Positions 8,002 to 18,382 are shown, numbered from the stretch's first letter. The stretch: 64,000 bases of DNA from Sphingobium sp. Z007 (GCF_900013425.1 NZ_FBXK01000005.1:992001-1056000), one strand, 5' to 3'. A program made the numbers and translations. The notes: generated by a model from the sequence alone, not told the origin.

Positions 8002-9333
8002 ATGACCCAGACCTTCGACATGATCCTCAAGAACGGCACCGTCCATACGCCGGGCGGCGCGGAGAGCGTGGATGTGGGCGTGCGGGCCGGGAAGATCGTG
8101 GCGATCGGCACGTCCCTGGGCGATGCGGGCGAGGTGATCGATTGCACTGGCCTCGACGTGCTGCCCGGCTGCATCGACAGCCAGGTCCATTTCCGCGAGC
8201 CGGGGCTGGAGCATAAGGAAGACCTCGAATCGGGCAGCCGCGCCGCGGTACTGGGCGGCGTGACCGCGGTGTTCGAAATGCCCAACACCAATCCCAATAC
8301 CGACACGGCCGAGCGGGTGCATGACAAGCTGAAGCGCGCGCATCATCGCATGTGGTGCGACCATGCCTTCTATGTCGGGGCGACGGCGGACAATGCCGAA
8401 CAGTTGAAGGAACTGGAGCGGATTCCCGGCACGTCGGGGGTGAAAATCTTCATGGGCGCGTCGACTGGCAGCCTGCTGGTGGACGATGACGATGCGCTGT
8501 CGCGGGTGCTGACGTCCGGGACGCGCCGCGTCGCCATCCATGCCGAGGATGAGACGCGGATGAACGCGCGCAAGGTTCATGCACTGGAGGGCGATCCCTC
8601 GACCCACCCCATCTGGCGCGACGATGAAAGCGCGATGATCGCCACGAAACGCATCATCGCGCTCGCCCGCAAGGCGCGCCGCCGCATTCATATCCTGCAC
8701 ATCACCACGCCGGCCGAGCTGGAATATATCGCGCAGAACAAGGATATCGCGACCTGCGAAGTGACGCCCCAGCATCTGACGCTGGCGGGGGAGGACGCCT
8801 ATCCGCGCCTGGGCACCTATGCGCAGATGAACCCGCCGATCCGGTCCGGTGCGCATCGCGACGGCCTGTGGTTCTGGCTGAACCAAGGCGTGCCCGATGT
8901 GCTGGGCAGCGACCATGCGCCGCACACGATCGAGGAGAAGGCGAGGACCTATCCCGCCTCGCCGAGCGGGATGCCGGGCGTTCAGACGCTGGTGCCGCTG
9001 CTGCTCAACCATGTGGCCGAAGGGCGGCTGTCGCTGCGCCGCTTTATCGAATTGACGTCTTCGGGGCCGCAGCGGGTGTTCGGCCTGGTCGGCAAAGGGC
9101 GGATCGCGCTGGGTTACGACGCCGATTTCACCGTGGTCGATCTGAAGAAGCGCTGGACCGTGGGCAGCGACTGGCTCGCGTCGCGCTGCAGCTGGTCGCC
9201 GTTCGAAGGGGATGAACTGACCGGCAAGGCAATCGGCACGATCATTCGCGGTAACAAGGTGATGTGGGAAGACGCGCTGGCGAACGCAGCGATCGGTGAA
9301 GCCGTGCGGTTCGAAGCAACGCAGTTCGCTTAG
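8002..9333 (+). CDS. pyrC: Dihydroorotase-like amidohydrolase
   Basis: 443 aa metal-dependent amidohydrolase, closest in pattern to class I dihydroorotases (carbamoyl-aspartate to dihydroorotate, pyrimidine synthesis). Metal-site motifs seen: GVKIFMGASTG with the lysine that is normally carboxylated, AIHAEDE, ILHITT and GSDHAPHT. The usual N-terminal HxH is DSQVHFREPG here, so the first histidine is glutamine. That substitution recurs, from memory, in an alphaproteobacterial subgroup, and activity should not be assumed identical to PyrC. No other pyr genes are adjacent. Its stop overlaps tail to tail with rarD. Confidence 0.82.
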   Translation: MTQTFDMILKNGTVHTPGGAESVDVGVRAGKIVAIGTSLGDAGEVIDCTGLDVLPGCIDSQVHFREPGLEHKEDLESGSRAAVLGGVTAVFEMPNTNPNTDTAERVHDKLKRAHHRMWCDHAFYVGATADNAEQLKELERIPGTSGVKIFMGASTGSLLVDDDDALSRVLTSGTRRVAIHAEDETRMNARKVHALEGDPSTHPIWRDDESAMIATKRIIALARKARRRIHILHITTPAELEYIAQNKDIATCEVTPQHLTLAGEDAYPRLGTYAQMNPPIRSGAHRDGLWFWLNQGVPDVLGSDHAPHTIEEKARTYPASPSGMPGVQTLVPLLLNHVAEGRLSLRRFIELTSSGPQRVFGLVGKGRIALGYDADFTVVDLKKRWTVGSDWLASRCSWSPFEGDELTGKAIGTIIRGNKVMWEDALANAAIGEAVRFEATQFA

Positions 9334-10232
9334 GTCGCCGCGCTCCTGTTGCGCCGGGCGAGAGCATAGCTGTCGCTCGCGAACAGGATCAGGCCTAGCC
9401 AGATCAGGCCGAAACTCGCCATCTGGCCAGTGCTGAGTTTTTCCCCGAACAGGAAGACCCCGCACAGAAATTGCAGGGTCGGCGCCAGATATTGCAGCAC
9501 GCCCAGCGTGGCCATAGGCAAACGCTGGGCGGCGGTGGCGAACAAGACCAGCGGTGCGGTGGTGATTGCGCCCAGTAGCACCAGCATCGTGGTCGTGCCG
9601 GCATCCTGACCGAAGGACAAGCGGTCCTGGCTCGCCAACCAGCCAACATATAGCAGAGCGGCCGGCGCGAGTAGCAGGGTTTCGGTGGCCAGCCCGGCCA
9701 TCGGCGCGACCGGCGTCACCTTGCGCACAAGGGCGTAAAGTCCAAAGCTGAGCGCCAGCGAGATGCTGATCCACAAGGTGGGGAGCGCTGACGCCGCCAT
9801 GATCGCCACGCCAGCAGCGGCAAAGGCGATGGCGATCGCCTGACCCCGGCGGAGCCTTTCCTTGAGGAAGATCATGCCGAGGGCGACATTGACCAGCGGA
9901 TTGAGGAAATAGCCCAGACTGCCGGCGAGGATATGATCGCTATTGACCGCCCAGATATATATCAGCCAGTTGGCCGCGATCAGCAGCGCCGAGGCCGCCA
10001 GCGCCCGCCGCAGCCGCGGCGCGCGCAACGTTGCCCACAAGGCTGGCAGGCCGCTTCGAACGGTAAGCATCACCAGCAGCAGGAGCAACGACCAGATGAC
10101 GCGCTGCGCGACCACTTCCAGCGCGCCCACATGATGGACCAGCTTGAAGACGATCGGCAAAAGACCCCAGATGCTGTAGGCGCCCAGCGCGGCGAGCAAT
10201 CCCCGGCGTGCTTCCTGATGATCCTGGATCAG
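9330..10232 (-). CDS. rarD: EamA family transporter RarD
   Basis: 300 aa with about ten hydrophobic segments, matching RarD-type members of the drug/metabolite transporter superfamily in the inner membrane (chloramphenicol-sensitivity protein; substrate uncertain). Family start region EARRGLLAALGAYSIWG and the repeat NWLIYIWAVNSDHILAGSLG are clear. No ATG, GTG or TTG lies near the conserved N-terminus in this frame. A CTG at 10232 overlaps the preceding gene's stop as CTGA and gives exactly the family length, so I take it as the start. Translation is then probably coupled to the small upstream membrane protein. Confidence 0.9.
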   Translation of the reverse strand: MIQDHQEARRGLLAALGAYSIWGLLPIVFKLVHHVGALEVVAQRVIWSLLLLLVMLTVRSGLPALWATLRAPRLRRALAASALLIAANWLIYIWAVNSDHILAGSLGYFLNPLVNVALGMIFLKERLRRGQAIAIAFAAAGVAIMAASALPTLWISISLALSFGLYALVRKVTPVAPMAGLATETLLLAPAALLYVGWLASQDRLSFGQDAGTTTMLVLLGAITTAPLVLFATAAQRLPMATLGVLQYLAPTLQFLCGVFLFGEKLSTGQMASFGLIWLGLILFASDSYALARRNRSAAT

Positions 10233-10450
10233 AAAATGCCCCCACCCAGGAACAGCCGTAGCGCGCCGAACGCGGCGACGATCAGGCAGAAATTGCGTCC
10301 GCCGTTTTTGGAAGACACCATGCCGACCAGCGCGCCGAACAGGGCCAGCGGCACCAATATCCAGTTGAGCGCGCCCAGCAGCGGGATGACCGCCGGGATC
10401 ATGAGGACAAGGGTGACAAGGCCAATGAAGCCTGACAATATATTGAGCAT
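10229..10450 (-). CDS. Small hydrophobic membrane protein
   Basis: 73 aa from the ATG at 10448-10450 (MLNILSGFIG...). It is almost entirely hydrophobic with two or three potential transmembrane helices (about residues 4-24, 26-46 and 54-70). Codon choice is like that of its neighbours. The gene ends in TGA overlapping the CTG start of rarD. I do not recognise a functional family; the tight coupling suggests co-expression with the transporter. An in-frame open region extends upstream to 10549 but looks non-coding. Confidence 0.72.
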   Translation of the reverse strand: MLNILSGFIGLVTLVLMIPAVIPLLGALNWILVPLALFGALVGMVSSKNGGRNFCLIVAAFGALRLFLGGGIF

Positions 10451-10607
10451 CGCCCTTATATGTCGGCAAGACTGTCCCAGAGCAAGACAGCGGGGCAAGG
10501 CCAGTCGATAAGCGCTGGCCATCTGCGCAAAAATCGGCAGATTCACCACATATCCTAATGGAAAATTAACTTGCCCTCTTCATGGCTTGTTTACGAAGGA
10601 GTGAAGT

Positions 10608-11351
10608 ATGGCGCGTGTCCGGTCTGTTGCGATGATGTCTTTGGTGTTGGCGCTGGCCGCCTGCGGCAAGGGGGACAAGGATGCGAGCCTTGCTGCGCTC
10701 GACGCGCAGCTGACCGACAATGCGACCGATCCCGCGCTGAAAGGCGCGCTGGCCGATCCGATCGTGGTCGATCCGCAACTGGTGGGGCAGTCCAACCGAA
10801 ACGCCGTGCGCTCCGCCGATCGACCCGCCAATGGCGCGGTGCCGGTTCTGACCGGGGACGCGGGCGCGGCGCAGGCGGAGGCGGTGAAGCTGGCAGGCGG
10901 GAAGTTGCTCGCGGCGCCGACGGCGAGCGAGGGCGAGGCGATGGCGTCGACCGTCACGCTGGGCGCGGTCGCGCGTGAAGAGGCCGGGCGTCGGGGTGGT
11001 AATGGCAACTGCGCGAAGAAGCTCAATTACGGGATGGAATGGGCGCAGCGACTGCCCGAACCCTTCGGCCTGTTTCCCGGCGCGCAACTGACCGAGGCGG
11101 CGGGGGCGCAGACCGATGGCTGCACGCTGCGTGCGGCGAGCTTCGTGACGCCTGCGCCGCGGCAGGGGGTGATGGACTATTATTATACGCTGGCGCGCCG
11201 TGCCGGCTATAATGGCGAGCATAAGATTTTGGGCGGGGACCATGTGCTGGGCGGCACTCGCGGGTCCGACGGCAGCGCCTATTTCATCCTGTTCACCGAT
11301 GCGCCGGGCGGCAAGACCAGCGTGGATATCATCGCTGATAACGGGCGGTAA
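10608..11351 (+). CDS. Conserved hypothetical lipoprotein
   Basis: 247 aa. The N-terminal signal MARVRSVAMMSLVLALAACG ends in a lipobox (LAAC), so Cys19 is probably lipidated. An alanine-rich, low-complexity middle (residues about 25-125) precedes a compact C-terminal domain with two cysteines (NCAKKLNYGMEW and DGCTLRAASF) and an MDYYYTLARRAGY segment. This C-terminal arrangement looks like a sphingomonad-specific envelope protein; no function is known to me. A good ribosome site (AAGGAG) precedes the ATG. It diverges from the small membrane protein gene. Confidence 0.82.
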   Translation: MARVRSVAMMSLVLALAACGKGDKDASLAALDAQLTDNATDPALKGALADPIVVDPQLVGQSNRNAVRSADRPANGAVPVLTGDAGAAQAEAVKLAGGKLLAAPTASEGEAMASTVTLGAVAREEAGRRGGNGNCAKKLNYGMEWAQRLPEPFGLFPGAQLTEAAGAQTDGCTLRAASFVTPAPRQGVMDYYYTLARRAGYNGEHKILGGDHVLGGTRGSDGSAYFILFTDAPGGKTSVDIIADNGR

Positions 11352-11548
11352 GTCGCGCGTTTGAGACGGCGAGTTGGACAGTTGTGCAGAATATTGCAAT
11401 TTTAAGTATTTGTAATATAGGAATTTTTTGACGGCTTGTTGTTTGGCTTGAACGACGCACGCCCTATTTTTCTTTATAATGAATGATTTGTGATAGTCGG
11501 CGATGGGCGAAAAAGGCGGACATATGTCGTCAATGGCAGCGCGCGTGG
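11352..11548. other. AT-rich intergenic region between convergent genes
   Basis: About 200 bp clearly richer in A and T than its surroundings. It includes TATAAT at 11475-11480 on the + strand, but without a matching -35 or a downstream gene. No ORF, RNA gene or terminator hairpin is recognised. Confidence 0.6.
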
Positions 11549-12232
11549 TCAGTGCCGGAAGAACAGGGTCACGGACGCGACATGATTGACGCGGGTATTG
11601 CCGGCGCGCTGGTTGACCAACTGGTTGAGATAGCCGACCTCCAGCGTCGACGCGCCGGGGAGGCCGATTTCCGCGCCGACGAAGCTGCGTAGCTGGTCGA
11701 AGCCGCTGCGTGCGCCCCACTCCGTATCGTTGAGCGCGGCGAAACCTTCGGCATAGACCAGCGCGTTGACGGCGTCGCTGTTGGCGCGCAGCGGCTTTTC
11801 GTAGCGGAGCATCTCACGCAGCCGCCAGCCCATGTCGTCGCCATCCGAACGCCAGCGCTGTTCGAGCCGGGTGCGCGACGAGAGTTCGCCGCCCCAGGGC
11901 TTGCCCAGCGTCCAGCTCATCTGCTGGAAGCTGCGTTCCTCGTTGATATCCTTGCCGCCTTCGACCGGTACGACGACATGGGCAAAGCCCTGGTAGAGGG
12001 TGAGGGTTGGGGAAAATTTCCAGCCCACGGCGCCACGGAACAAGGATTGATCGACCCGCGAGACGCCATCGCCGACGCGCGGCTGGATTTCCGCGAAATA
12101 GACCAGTTCGTCCTTCACCGATCCCATGGCGGTCAGGTTGAGCCAGAATTGCTCATCCTCGCTGGTCGCCGCGTGGGTCGGAGCAGACAATATTGCAAGG
12201 CAGGCGGACAGGCAGAGAGCGAGGCGGCGCAT
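11549..12232 (-). CDS. DUF2490 domain-containing outer-membrane-like protein
   Basis: 227 aa with a cleavable signal peptide (MRRLALCLSACLAILSAPTHA). The mature part alternates aromatic and polar residues as a beta-barrel does, with DUF2490 hallmarks: an FWLNLTAMG start, LEQRWRSDG around the middle, and a closing strand NHVASVTLFFRH ending in His rather than the usual Phe. Members are predicted outer-membrane proteins of unknown function. It lies downstream of pgm on the same strand, with about 100 bp between them. Confidence 0.85.
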   Translation of the reverse strand: MRRLALCLSACLAILSAPTHAATSEDEQFWLNLTAMGSVKDELVYFAEIQPRVGDGVSRVDQSLFRGAVGWKFSPTLTLYQGFAHVVVPVEGGKDINEERSFQQMSWTLGKPWGGELSSRTRLEQRWRSDGDDMGWRLREMLRYEKPLRANSDAVNALVYAEGFAALNDTEWGARSGFDQLRSFVGAEIGLPGASTLEVGYLNQLVNQRAGNTRVNHVASVTLFFRH

Positions 12233-12336
12233 GGATGTCCTGGGGATCGGGAAGGGGTACCGATCCCTCTAATCCGCGCGCGTTTCCACTTTGTTGCCGA
12301 TGCGTTAGTTTATATCTGCGCCAGCGAGGAGGGGCG

Positions 12337-13998
<1,662 letters not shown>

Positions 13999-14042
13999 TT
14001 ATGGCCCGGCAATGTTGCAACGCGCAATCGGGTTAAGCTTTT

Positions 14043-14612
14043 TCAGGCCGCCAGCCGCAGCGCCACTTCATTCATGAAGCGGGCGTCGTCATTCTTCGCC
14101 AGCCATTCCGCCTCCGCGCCGATCGCGGCCAGCATGTCGGACAGGGCGTCCATCTCGCTCTTGGCGTAATTGCCCAGGACATAGTTATGGACCTTGTCCT
14201 TGTGCCCCGGATGGCCGATGCCGATCCGCACGCGCCGGAAATCATTGCCGATATGCGCGTCGGTCGAGCGCAGGCCATTATGCCCGGCATTGCCGCCGCC
14301 GCGCTTCACCTTCACCTTCATCGGTATAAGGTCAAGTTCGTCGTGGAAGACGGTGATGTCCTGCGTGGCGAGCTTGTAGAAGCGCATCGCTTCGCCGATC
14401 GAGCGGCCGCTATCGTTCATGAAAGTGGCGGGTTTCAGGAGGATGATCTTTTCCGGTCCGATCCGGCCTTCCTGCACCCAGCCCTGGAACTGCTTTTTTG
14501 GGGGGGAGAAACGATGCAGGTCCGCGATCAGGTCCGCGACCATGAAGCCGACATTGTGCCGGTGCATCGCATATTGCTGCCCCGGATTGCCCAGGCCCGC
14601 CCAGATTTGCAT
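14043..14612 (-). CDS. pth: Peptidyl-tRNA hydrolase
   Basis: 189 aa. Cleaves peptidyl-tRNA released from stalled ribosomes. The N-terminus MQIWAGLGNPGQQYAMHRHNVGF carries the family's Asn (GNPG) and catalytic His (RHNVG); FMNDSG and HDELDLI follow, and NAGHNGLRS is the tRNA-binding motif. The start is set at 14612, where GGGAGG sits six bases upstream; a longer in-frame start exists at 14633. The gene is downstream of rplY on the same strand, the classic rplY-pth pair, but a family A repeat (14636-14720) lies between them and may reduce read-through. Confidence 0.97.
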   Translation of the reverse strand: MQIWAGLGNPGQQYAMHRHNVGFMVADLIADLHRFSPPKKQFQGWVQEGRIGPEKIILLKPATFMNDSGRSIGEAMRFYKLATQDITVFHDELDLIPMKVKVKRGGGNAGHNGLRSTDAHIGNDFRRVRIGIGHPGHKDKVHNYVLGNYAKSEMDALSDMLAAIGAEAEWLAKNDDARFMNEVALRLAA

Positions 14613-14635
14613 CAATATCCTCCCGAAAAGCAAAA

Positions 14636-14720
14636 CCCCGTTCGCCCTGAACCTGTCGAAGGGCCTTTCTGCTTCCGTCCAGGGAAGGAGTGGGCTTCGA
14701 CAGGCTCAGACCGAACGGGG
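14636..14720. repeat. REP-like palindromic repeat, family A copy 2 (possible terminator)
   Basis: CCCCGTTCG at 14636 and CGAACGGGG at 14712-14720 are perfect inverted ends, with inner arms CCTGAACCTGTCGAAGGGC and GGGCTTCGACAGGCTCAGAC. On the minus strand the hairpin is followed by TTTTG, so it may terminate or attenuate rplY transcripts before pth. Confidence 0.87.
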
Positions 14721-14750
14721 TTAAGCCAGTAGCTAAGAACCGGAAAAGGC

Positions 14751-15371
14751 TTATTCGCCTTCGGCTGCTGCCTCGCCTTCCGCTTCGCCTTCGGCGCTCT
14801 TGAGCGCCGACGGGGCGACGACGGTCGCGATCGAGAAGTCGGTGTCCGCGTGCAGCGCCTTGGTTCCCTTGGGCAGGGTCACGGCGCTGATGTGGATCGA
14901 ATCGCCGACTTCCAGGCCAGTCAGGTCGACCACGACTTCGTCGGGGATTTCGGCCGCATCGACTTCCAGTTCGATGTCGTGCGCGACGACGTTCAGCACG
15001 CCGCCCTTCTTCAGGCCCGGCGAGGCGTCTTCATTTTCGAAGCGCACAGGCACATGGACGTGCACGGTGGCATGTTCGGACACGCGCAGGAAATCGGCGT
15101 GCAGCGGACGATCACTGACGGGGTGGAAGGCCACGTCCTTGGCGAGGGTGCGGACGGTCTTGCCGCCGACTTCGACCATGATGACCGAATTGAAGAAGTG
15201 GCCGGTGCCGAGCTGCTTGTTAAGGAGCTTTTCCTCGACATGGATCGACAGGGGTTCTTCGTTCATTCCATAGATGACGGCGGGTACGCGGCCCTCACGG
15301 CGGAGGGCGCGGGAGGCTCCCTTGCCTGCCCGATCGCGTGCCTCGGCCGACAGCGTAAGCTGCTCGCTCAT
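14751..15371 (-). CDS. rplY: 50S ribosomal protein L25 (Ctc form)
   Basis: 206 aa. It binds 5S rRNA in the central protuberance of the ribosome. The N-terminal L25 domain contains [24 protein letters not shown], and the C-terminal TL5/Ctc domain contains [19 protein letters not shown]. An acidic, alanine/glutamate-rich tail closes the protein, as is usual for alphaproteobacterial Ctc. The start ATG follows GGAGACACGCA. A weak promoter candidate lies at 15444-15471, leaving a leader of about 65 nt. Confidence 0.97.
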   Translation of the reverse strand: MSEQLTLSAEARDRAGKGASRALRREGRVPAVIYGMNEEPLSIHVEEKLLNKQLGTGHFFNSVIMVEVGGKTVRTLAKDVAFHPVSDRPLHADFLRVSEHATVHVHVPVRFENEDASPGLKKGGVLNVVAHDIELEVDAAEIPDEVVVDLTGLEVGDSIHISAVTLPKGTKALHADTDFSIATVVAPSALKSAEGEAEGEAAAEGE

Positions 15372-15443
15372 TGCGTGTCTCCAAAAGCAAAATTGATGTA
15401 CGTTCCCGCCACGCCTCCAGGGATGACCATAGCGGGAGGCGGC

Positions 15444-15471
15444 CCTTTAGCAGAAAAGGGCGGGAATGCAA
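15444..15471 (-). promoter_or_regulatory. Possible rplY promoter
   Basis: On the minus strand TTGCAT (15466-15471) and TAAAGG (15444-15449) are spaced by 16 bp, upstream of rplY. The -10 is a weak match, and assignment is by eye only. Confidence 0.33.
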
Positions 15472-15479
15472 GGGTGACC

Positions 15480-15687
15480 CACCTTCGACCCAGCGTAGCC
15501 ACCTATCTCAACGTCGATCGCCGCCCGTGTAGCAGGACTTGACTTTGCCCAGAGTGTTCCTGAGTATCGCAGAAAAATCACGCTAGTTCCGTAAAGATAA
15601 AAATTGCCAGAGGAGAGAGGCGCATATCCAAGCCTGTGGTAATTGCCTGATATCGCACCTTATTCCGTCTAAAAGCGAGTGATATCA
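15480..15687. other. Intergenic region at the edge of a low-GC islet
   Basis: About 200 bp between the rplY promoter region and the low-GC gene that follows. Base composition falls from GC-rich to AT-rich at about 15560. I see no RNA gene, repeat or strong promoter here. Confidence 0.5.
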
Positions 15688-16416
15688 ATGAATATTTTGA
15701 CATTCGGCTCTTGTCTGGCTCGATGGACTGGTAACGCTCTTGTTAAGCAATTTAACGCTCGCATAATTTCTTGTGTTTATCACAATAGATCAGATGTTTA
15801 TATCAAATATAATCTCGGGTTCGATCCCCAACCTGACTGGAATCATCTCAGGAATGAAATGATTGGTAATCGAGAAATCAATATAAACGACGAAAATCCT
15901 GCAATTATTCTCGCCAATCAAAATCCTGAAACATTGGGGATACATGATCTCCAGGGAACAGGAATAGCTTTAAAGAAACTGGCGGCGAAGGATGTGGACG
16001 TTATCCTGATGGATGCGCATATGGATTTGGGCGCACGGCTTTGGTCGGACAAGGAAGGCCGCTTCCCATTTTTCATGCGTCAGGATCTTGCGCCAATGGT
16101 CGAGAAAAAATGGGTGCAAGGCGACTTCCTCGATCCCAAAGTGGCGGCAGCAAATAATGCAAAGATTGCACATGATCTAAAGCAGAAATTTGCGAGGGCG
16201 CATGTCATATTTCTGCATTTCCCACATAGCGCCTACGGCGACGCGTCCGCGCGGACACAGCGCACGATTGCCTTTTGCGAAGAATTTAATGCGTATGACA
16301 TCAGATCGATTCCGCTGACCGAGGTGGACTCGTCAGAATTCACAAACTCCGCCAGCCATTTCAAGCCGTCATTTTATGATAGAATGGCGGGCATGTGTAC
16401 GGCGACGATCGGCTGA
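15688..16416 (+). CDS. SGNH/WcbI-like hypothetical protein, low GC
   Basis: 242 aa from the ATG at 15688; a GTG at 15679 could add three residues. It is not assigned to a family with confidence. The N-terminal ILTFGSCLARW resembles the GS(C/N) block of SGNH-type or WcbI-like polysaccharide acyl/acetyl-modifying enzymes, and the C-terminal SASHFKPSFYDRM could supply the distal His. There is no signal peptide or membrane segment. The codons (many AAT, ATA, TTT, TTA, AGA) differ strikingly from every neighbour, as expected for a recently acquired gene. It sits alone between rplY and the TraB/GumN pair, without capsule genes. Confidence 0.7.
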   Translation: MNILTFGSCLARWTGNALVKQFNARIISCVYHNRSDVYIKYNLGFDPQPDWNHLRNEMIGNREININDENPAIILANQNPETLGIHDLQGTGIALKKLAAKDVDVILMDAHMDLGARLWSDKEGRFPFFMRQDLAPMVEKKWVQGDFLDPKVAAANNAKIAHDLKQKFARAHVIFLHFPHSAYGDASARTQRTIAFCEEFNAYDIRSIPLTEVDSSEFTNSASHFKPSFYDRMAGMCTATIG

Positions 16417-16595
16417 CGGCCGAGCCTGGCGCGAAATTGACGTATGTTCGAAGTCCGCAACCGGGCCTGACCGTTGGAATCATCGTTCAGCACGTTTCGG
16501 GCGTAGCGGATCAGATCGCGTCGATACCGGTGCTCTTCAATTGATCTGATTTCTTTCACGCGCGTCAGTTTCAGCGCCTGCGCGGGAGCGCGGCG

Positions 16596-17483
16596 TTACT
16601 GCACCCGCGTCACCGTGAACCCCTTGGCCTTGAGCAGGTCGATCAGATTTTCGCGGCCGGTCAGATGCCCCGCGCCCACCGCGATGAAGGGGCGGCCCTG
16701 CATCGGTTCGATCGCTTTCACCCAGTCGCGGTTGCGGGCGACGAGCACCGCTTCCTCGACCATCGGATCGGGCTGTTCGCCGACCTGGTCCTCCCTGGCG
16801 ATCGCGTCCATGTCGCCCTTGGACCAGGCGGTGAGGATGCGGTCGTAGAGCGCCTTCATGCCCTTGGCTTCATGGATGGTCTGGACGAGCAGGCGGGATT
16901 GCGCCGCTTCGGGCAGCGTGTCGAAGGCGGCGAATTGGCGTTCGACCGTCTCCAGACCGCCGATCGGCTTGCCGGCCTTCTTGAAGCGCTCGATCAGCAC
17001 GGGTTCGACGCCGTCATCCTGGCTGACGCCGAGGCCCTGCTGGCTGGCGGCGGACAGCAGCATCGCGGCGGCCCAGCTTTCATAGCCTGATAGCAATTGG
17101 CTGTTGGTGCCGCCGTCCGTCATCGCCTTGACCAAGGCGGTCTTTTCCTCGTCCGGTACGCGCCGTTCCAGCGGCGGCAGGCCGGCGCTGCGGCCCATCT
17201 TCTCGAACAGCGACAAGGTCTTCTGTTCGTCCTGCAGGTCCGCGGCTTCCAGCACCAGCCGGTCGGATGCGGTCATCGCCTCGGTGATCGTGGGCGTTTG
17301 CCAGGCCAGGCCCTTGGGCAGGACATGGATGGTGCCGAACAGCCAGCCGTTCAGCGCGCCGCGCTGCACCTGCCACAGGGCCGGGCCGCCCTGCCCCTTG
17401 GCTGCGGGCGTGTCATTCTGTCCGCAGGCGGCGACCAGCGTCAGCGCGAACAGGGCGAGGAGGCGGGTGACGAGGCGCATCAT
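16596..17483 (-). CDS. TraB/GumN family lipoprotein
   Basis: 295 aa. The N-terminus MMRLVTRLLALFALTLVAACG is a lipoprotein signal with a VAAC lipobox. The TraB/GumN (ChaN-related) fold is marked by LFGTIHVLP near the start and FIAVGAGHLTG near the end, with acidic and histidine residues that in the superfamily are proposed to bind metal as an unusual protease-like site. The biochemical role is unproven. It overlaps the second paralogue upstream (ATGA), so the two are one translational unit. It is likely anchored in a membrane, facing the periplasm. Confidence 0.88.
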   Translation of the reverse strand: MMRLVTRLLALFALTLVAACGQNDTPAAKGQGGPALWQVQRGALNGWLFGTIHVLPKGLAWQTPTITEAMTASDRLVLEAADLQDEQKTLSLFEKMGRSAGLPPLERRVPDEEKTALVKAMTDGGTNSQLLSGYESWAAAMLLSAASQQGLGVSQDDGVEPVLIERFKKAGKPIGGLETVERQFAAFDTLPEAAQSRLLVQTIHEAKGMKALYDRILTAWSKGDMDAIAREDQVGEQPDPMVEEAVLVARNRDWVKAIEPMQGRPFIAVGAGHLTGRENLIDLLKAKGFTVTRVQ

Positions 17484-18382
17484 GGTTTCACGTCCTTAAG
17501 GCGACGGGCGCACAGGCCCAATGTCTTGAGTTGGTCCTGTACGCTGCCCTTGCCAGCCAGATGGCCCGCGCCCACGGCGACGAAGACGGTGCCGGGCTGA
17601 TCCAGCCGCGCCTTGATCCATTTGGCCCAATTGGCGTTGCGGCCGGTCAGCAGCACTTGCGCCAGTTCCGGCGTCGCTTCGAGCGATTCGTTCATGGACT
17701 TGGCCAGCTTGTCCGGCTGCCCCGCCTGCCAGTAGCGCAGCAGGTCGCCAAATTCGTTTTCCATATCGGGCAGGCCATCGACAGTGGCGTTGAGGAACTG
17801 CACCTGTTGCGCCATCGGCAGGCTGGCGAAGAAGCCGACCTGCTGCTCGACGGTTTCGAGCGCATCGACCTTTTTACCCGCGGCTTCCGCCGCGCTGCGC
17901 AGGATTTTTTCCGCGCCCAGATCATTTTTATAGCCCAGCTTCGCCAGCGGCGCGACTGACAGGGCCATGCCGCTCATCCAGGGGTTGAACATGTCGAACG
18001 TGCGCCAGGGCAGGCTGTTGGCGTCCATCGCCGCCTGATATTTCGCCCGCGCGTCCGGTGCCAGCCGATCGGACAATTTTATGCCGTCCTTGGCCAGCGC
18101 GGTGCTGGTCATGGTCGCGCCGATCGCGTTTGGATCGTCCGGCTCTATGATTTCCAGCACCAACTCGTCCGAGCGGTCGAAGGCGCGCTTTATGTCGCCG
18201 TGGAACCAGTCGATGTCCGGTTTCATCACATGGACGGTGCCGAACAGGTAGATGGTGGTGTCGGCATCCTTGACCGCCCATAGCGCCGGGGTTGCGGCGG
18301 TGGTCTGGGCATAGGCAGGGACGCCGCCGATGATGAGCAGTGCAGCGGTGAACGCCCGCAACAGGGTGGGAAGCCATTTCAT
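17480..18382 (-). CDS. TraB/GumN family periplasmic protein
   Basis: 300 aa from the ATG at 18382, which has GAGGAAGG just upstream; an earlier in-frame ATG at 18418 lacks such a site. It is a paralogue of the next gene: YLFGTVHVMKPD near the N-terminus and VFVAVGAGHLAGKGSV near the C-terminus align with the same motifs. The signal peptide (MKWLPTLLRAFTAALLIIGG...AYA) has no lipobox, so it should be soluble in the periplasm, unlike its partner. It is the first gene of a two-gene operon, divergent from glyQ. Confidence 0.88.
   Translation of the reverse strand: MKWLPTLLRAFTAALLIIGGVPAYAQTTAATPALWAVKDADTTIYLFGTVHVMKPDIDWFHGDIKRAFDRSDELVLEIIEPDDPNAIGATMTSTALAKDGIKLSDRLAPDARAKYQAAMDANSLPWRTFDMFNPWMSGMALSVAPLAKLGYKNDLGAEKILRSAAEAAGKKVDALETVEQQVGFFASLPMAQQVQFLNATVDGLPDMENEFGDLLRYWQAGQPDKLAKSMNESLEATPELAQVLLTGRNANWAKWIKARLDQPGTVFVAVGAGHLAGKGSVQDQLKTLGLCARRLKDVKP

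Noticed and set aside
7960..9774. 604-codon frame antisense to the dihydroorotase-like gene and part of rarD
   Set aside because: It lies opposite a recognised enzyme and crosses its end; composition and lack of motifs mark it as a shadow.
11475..11480. Perfect TATAAT as a promoter
   Set aside because: No -35 at a workable distance and no downstream + strand gene or RNA.
16374..16559. 61-codon minus-strand frame after the SGNH-like gene
   Set aside because: Overlaps the end of a better gene, lacks a ribosome site, and the peptide matches nothing I recognise.
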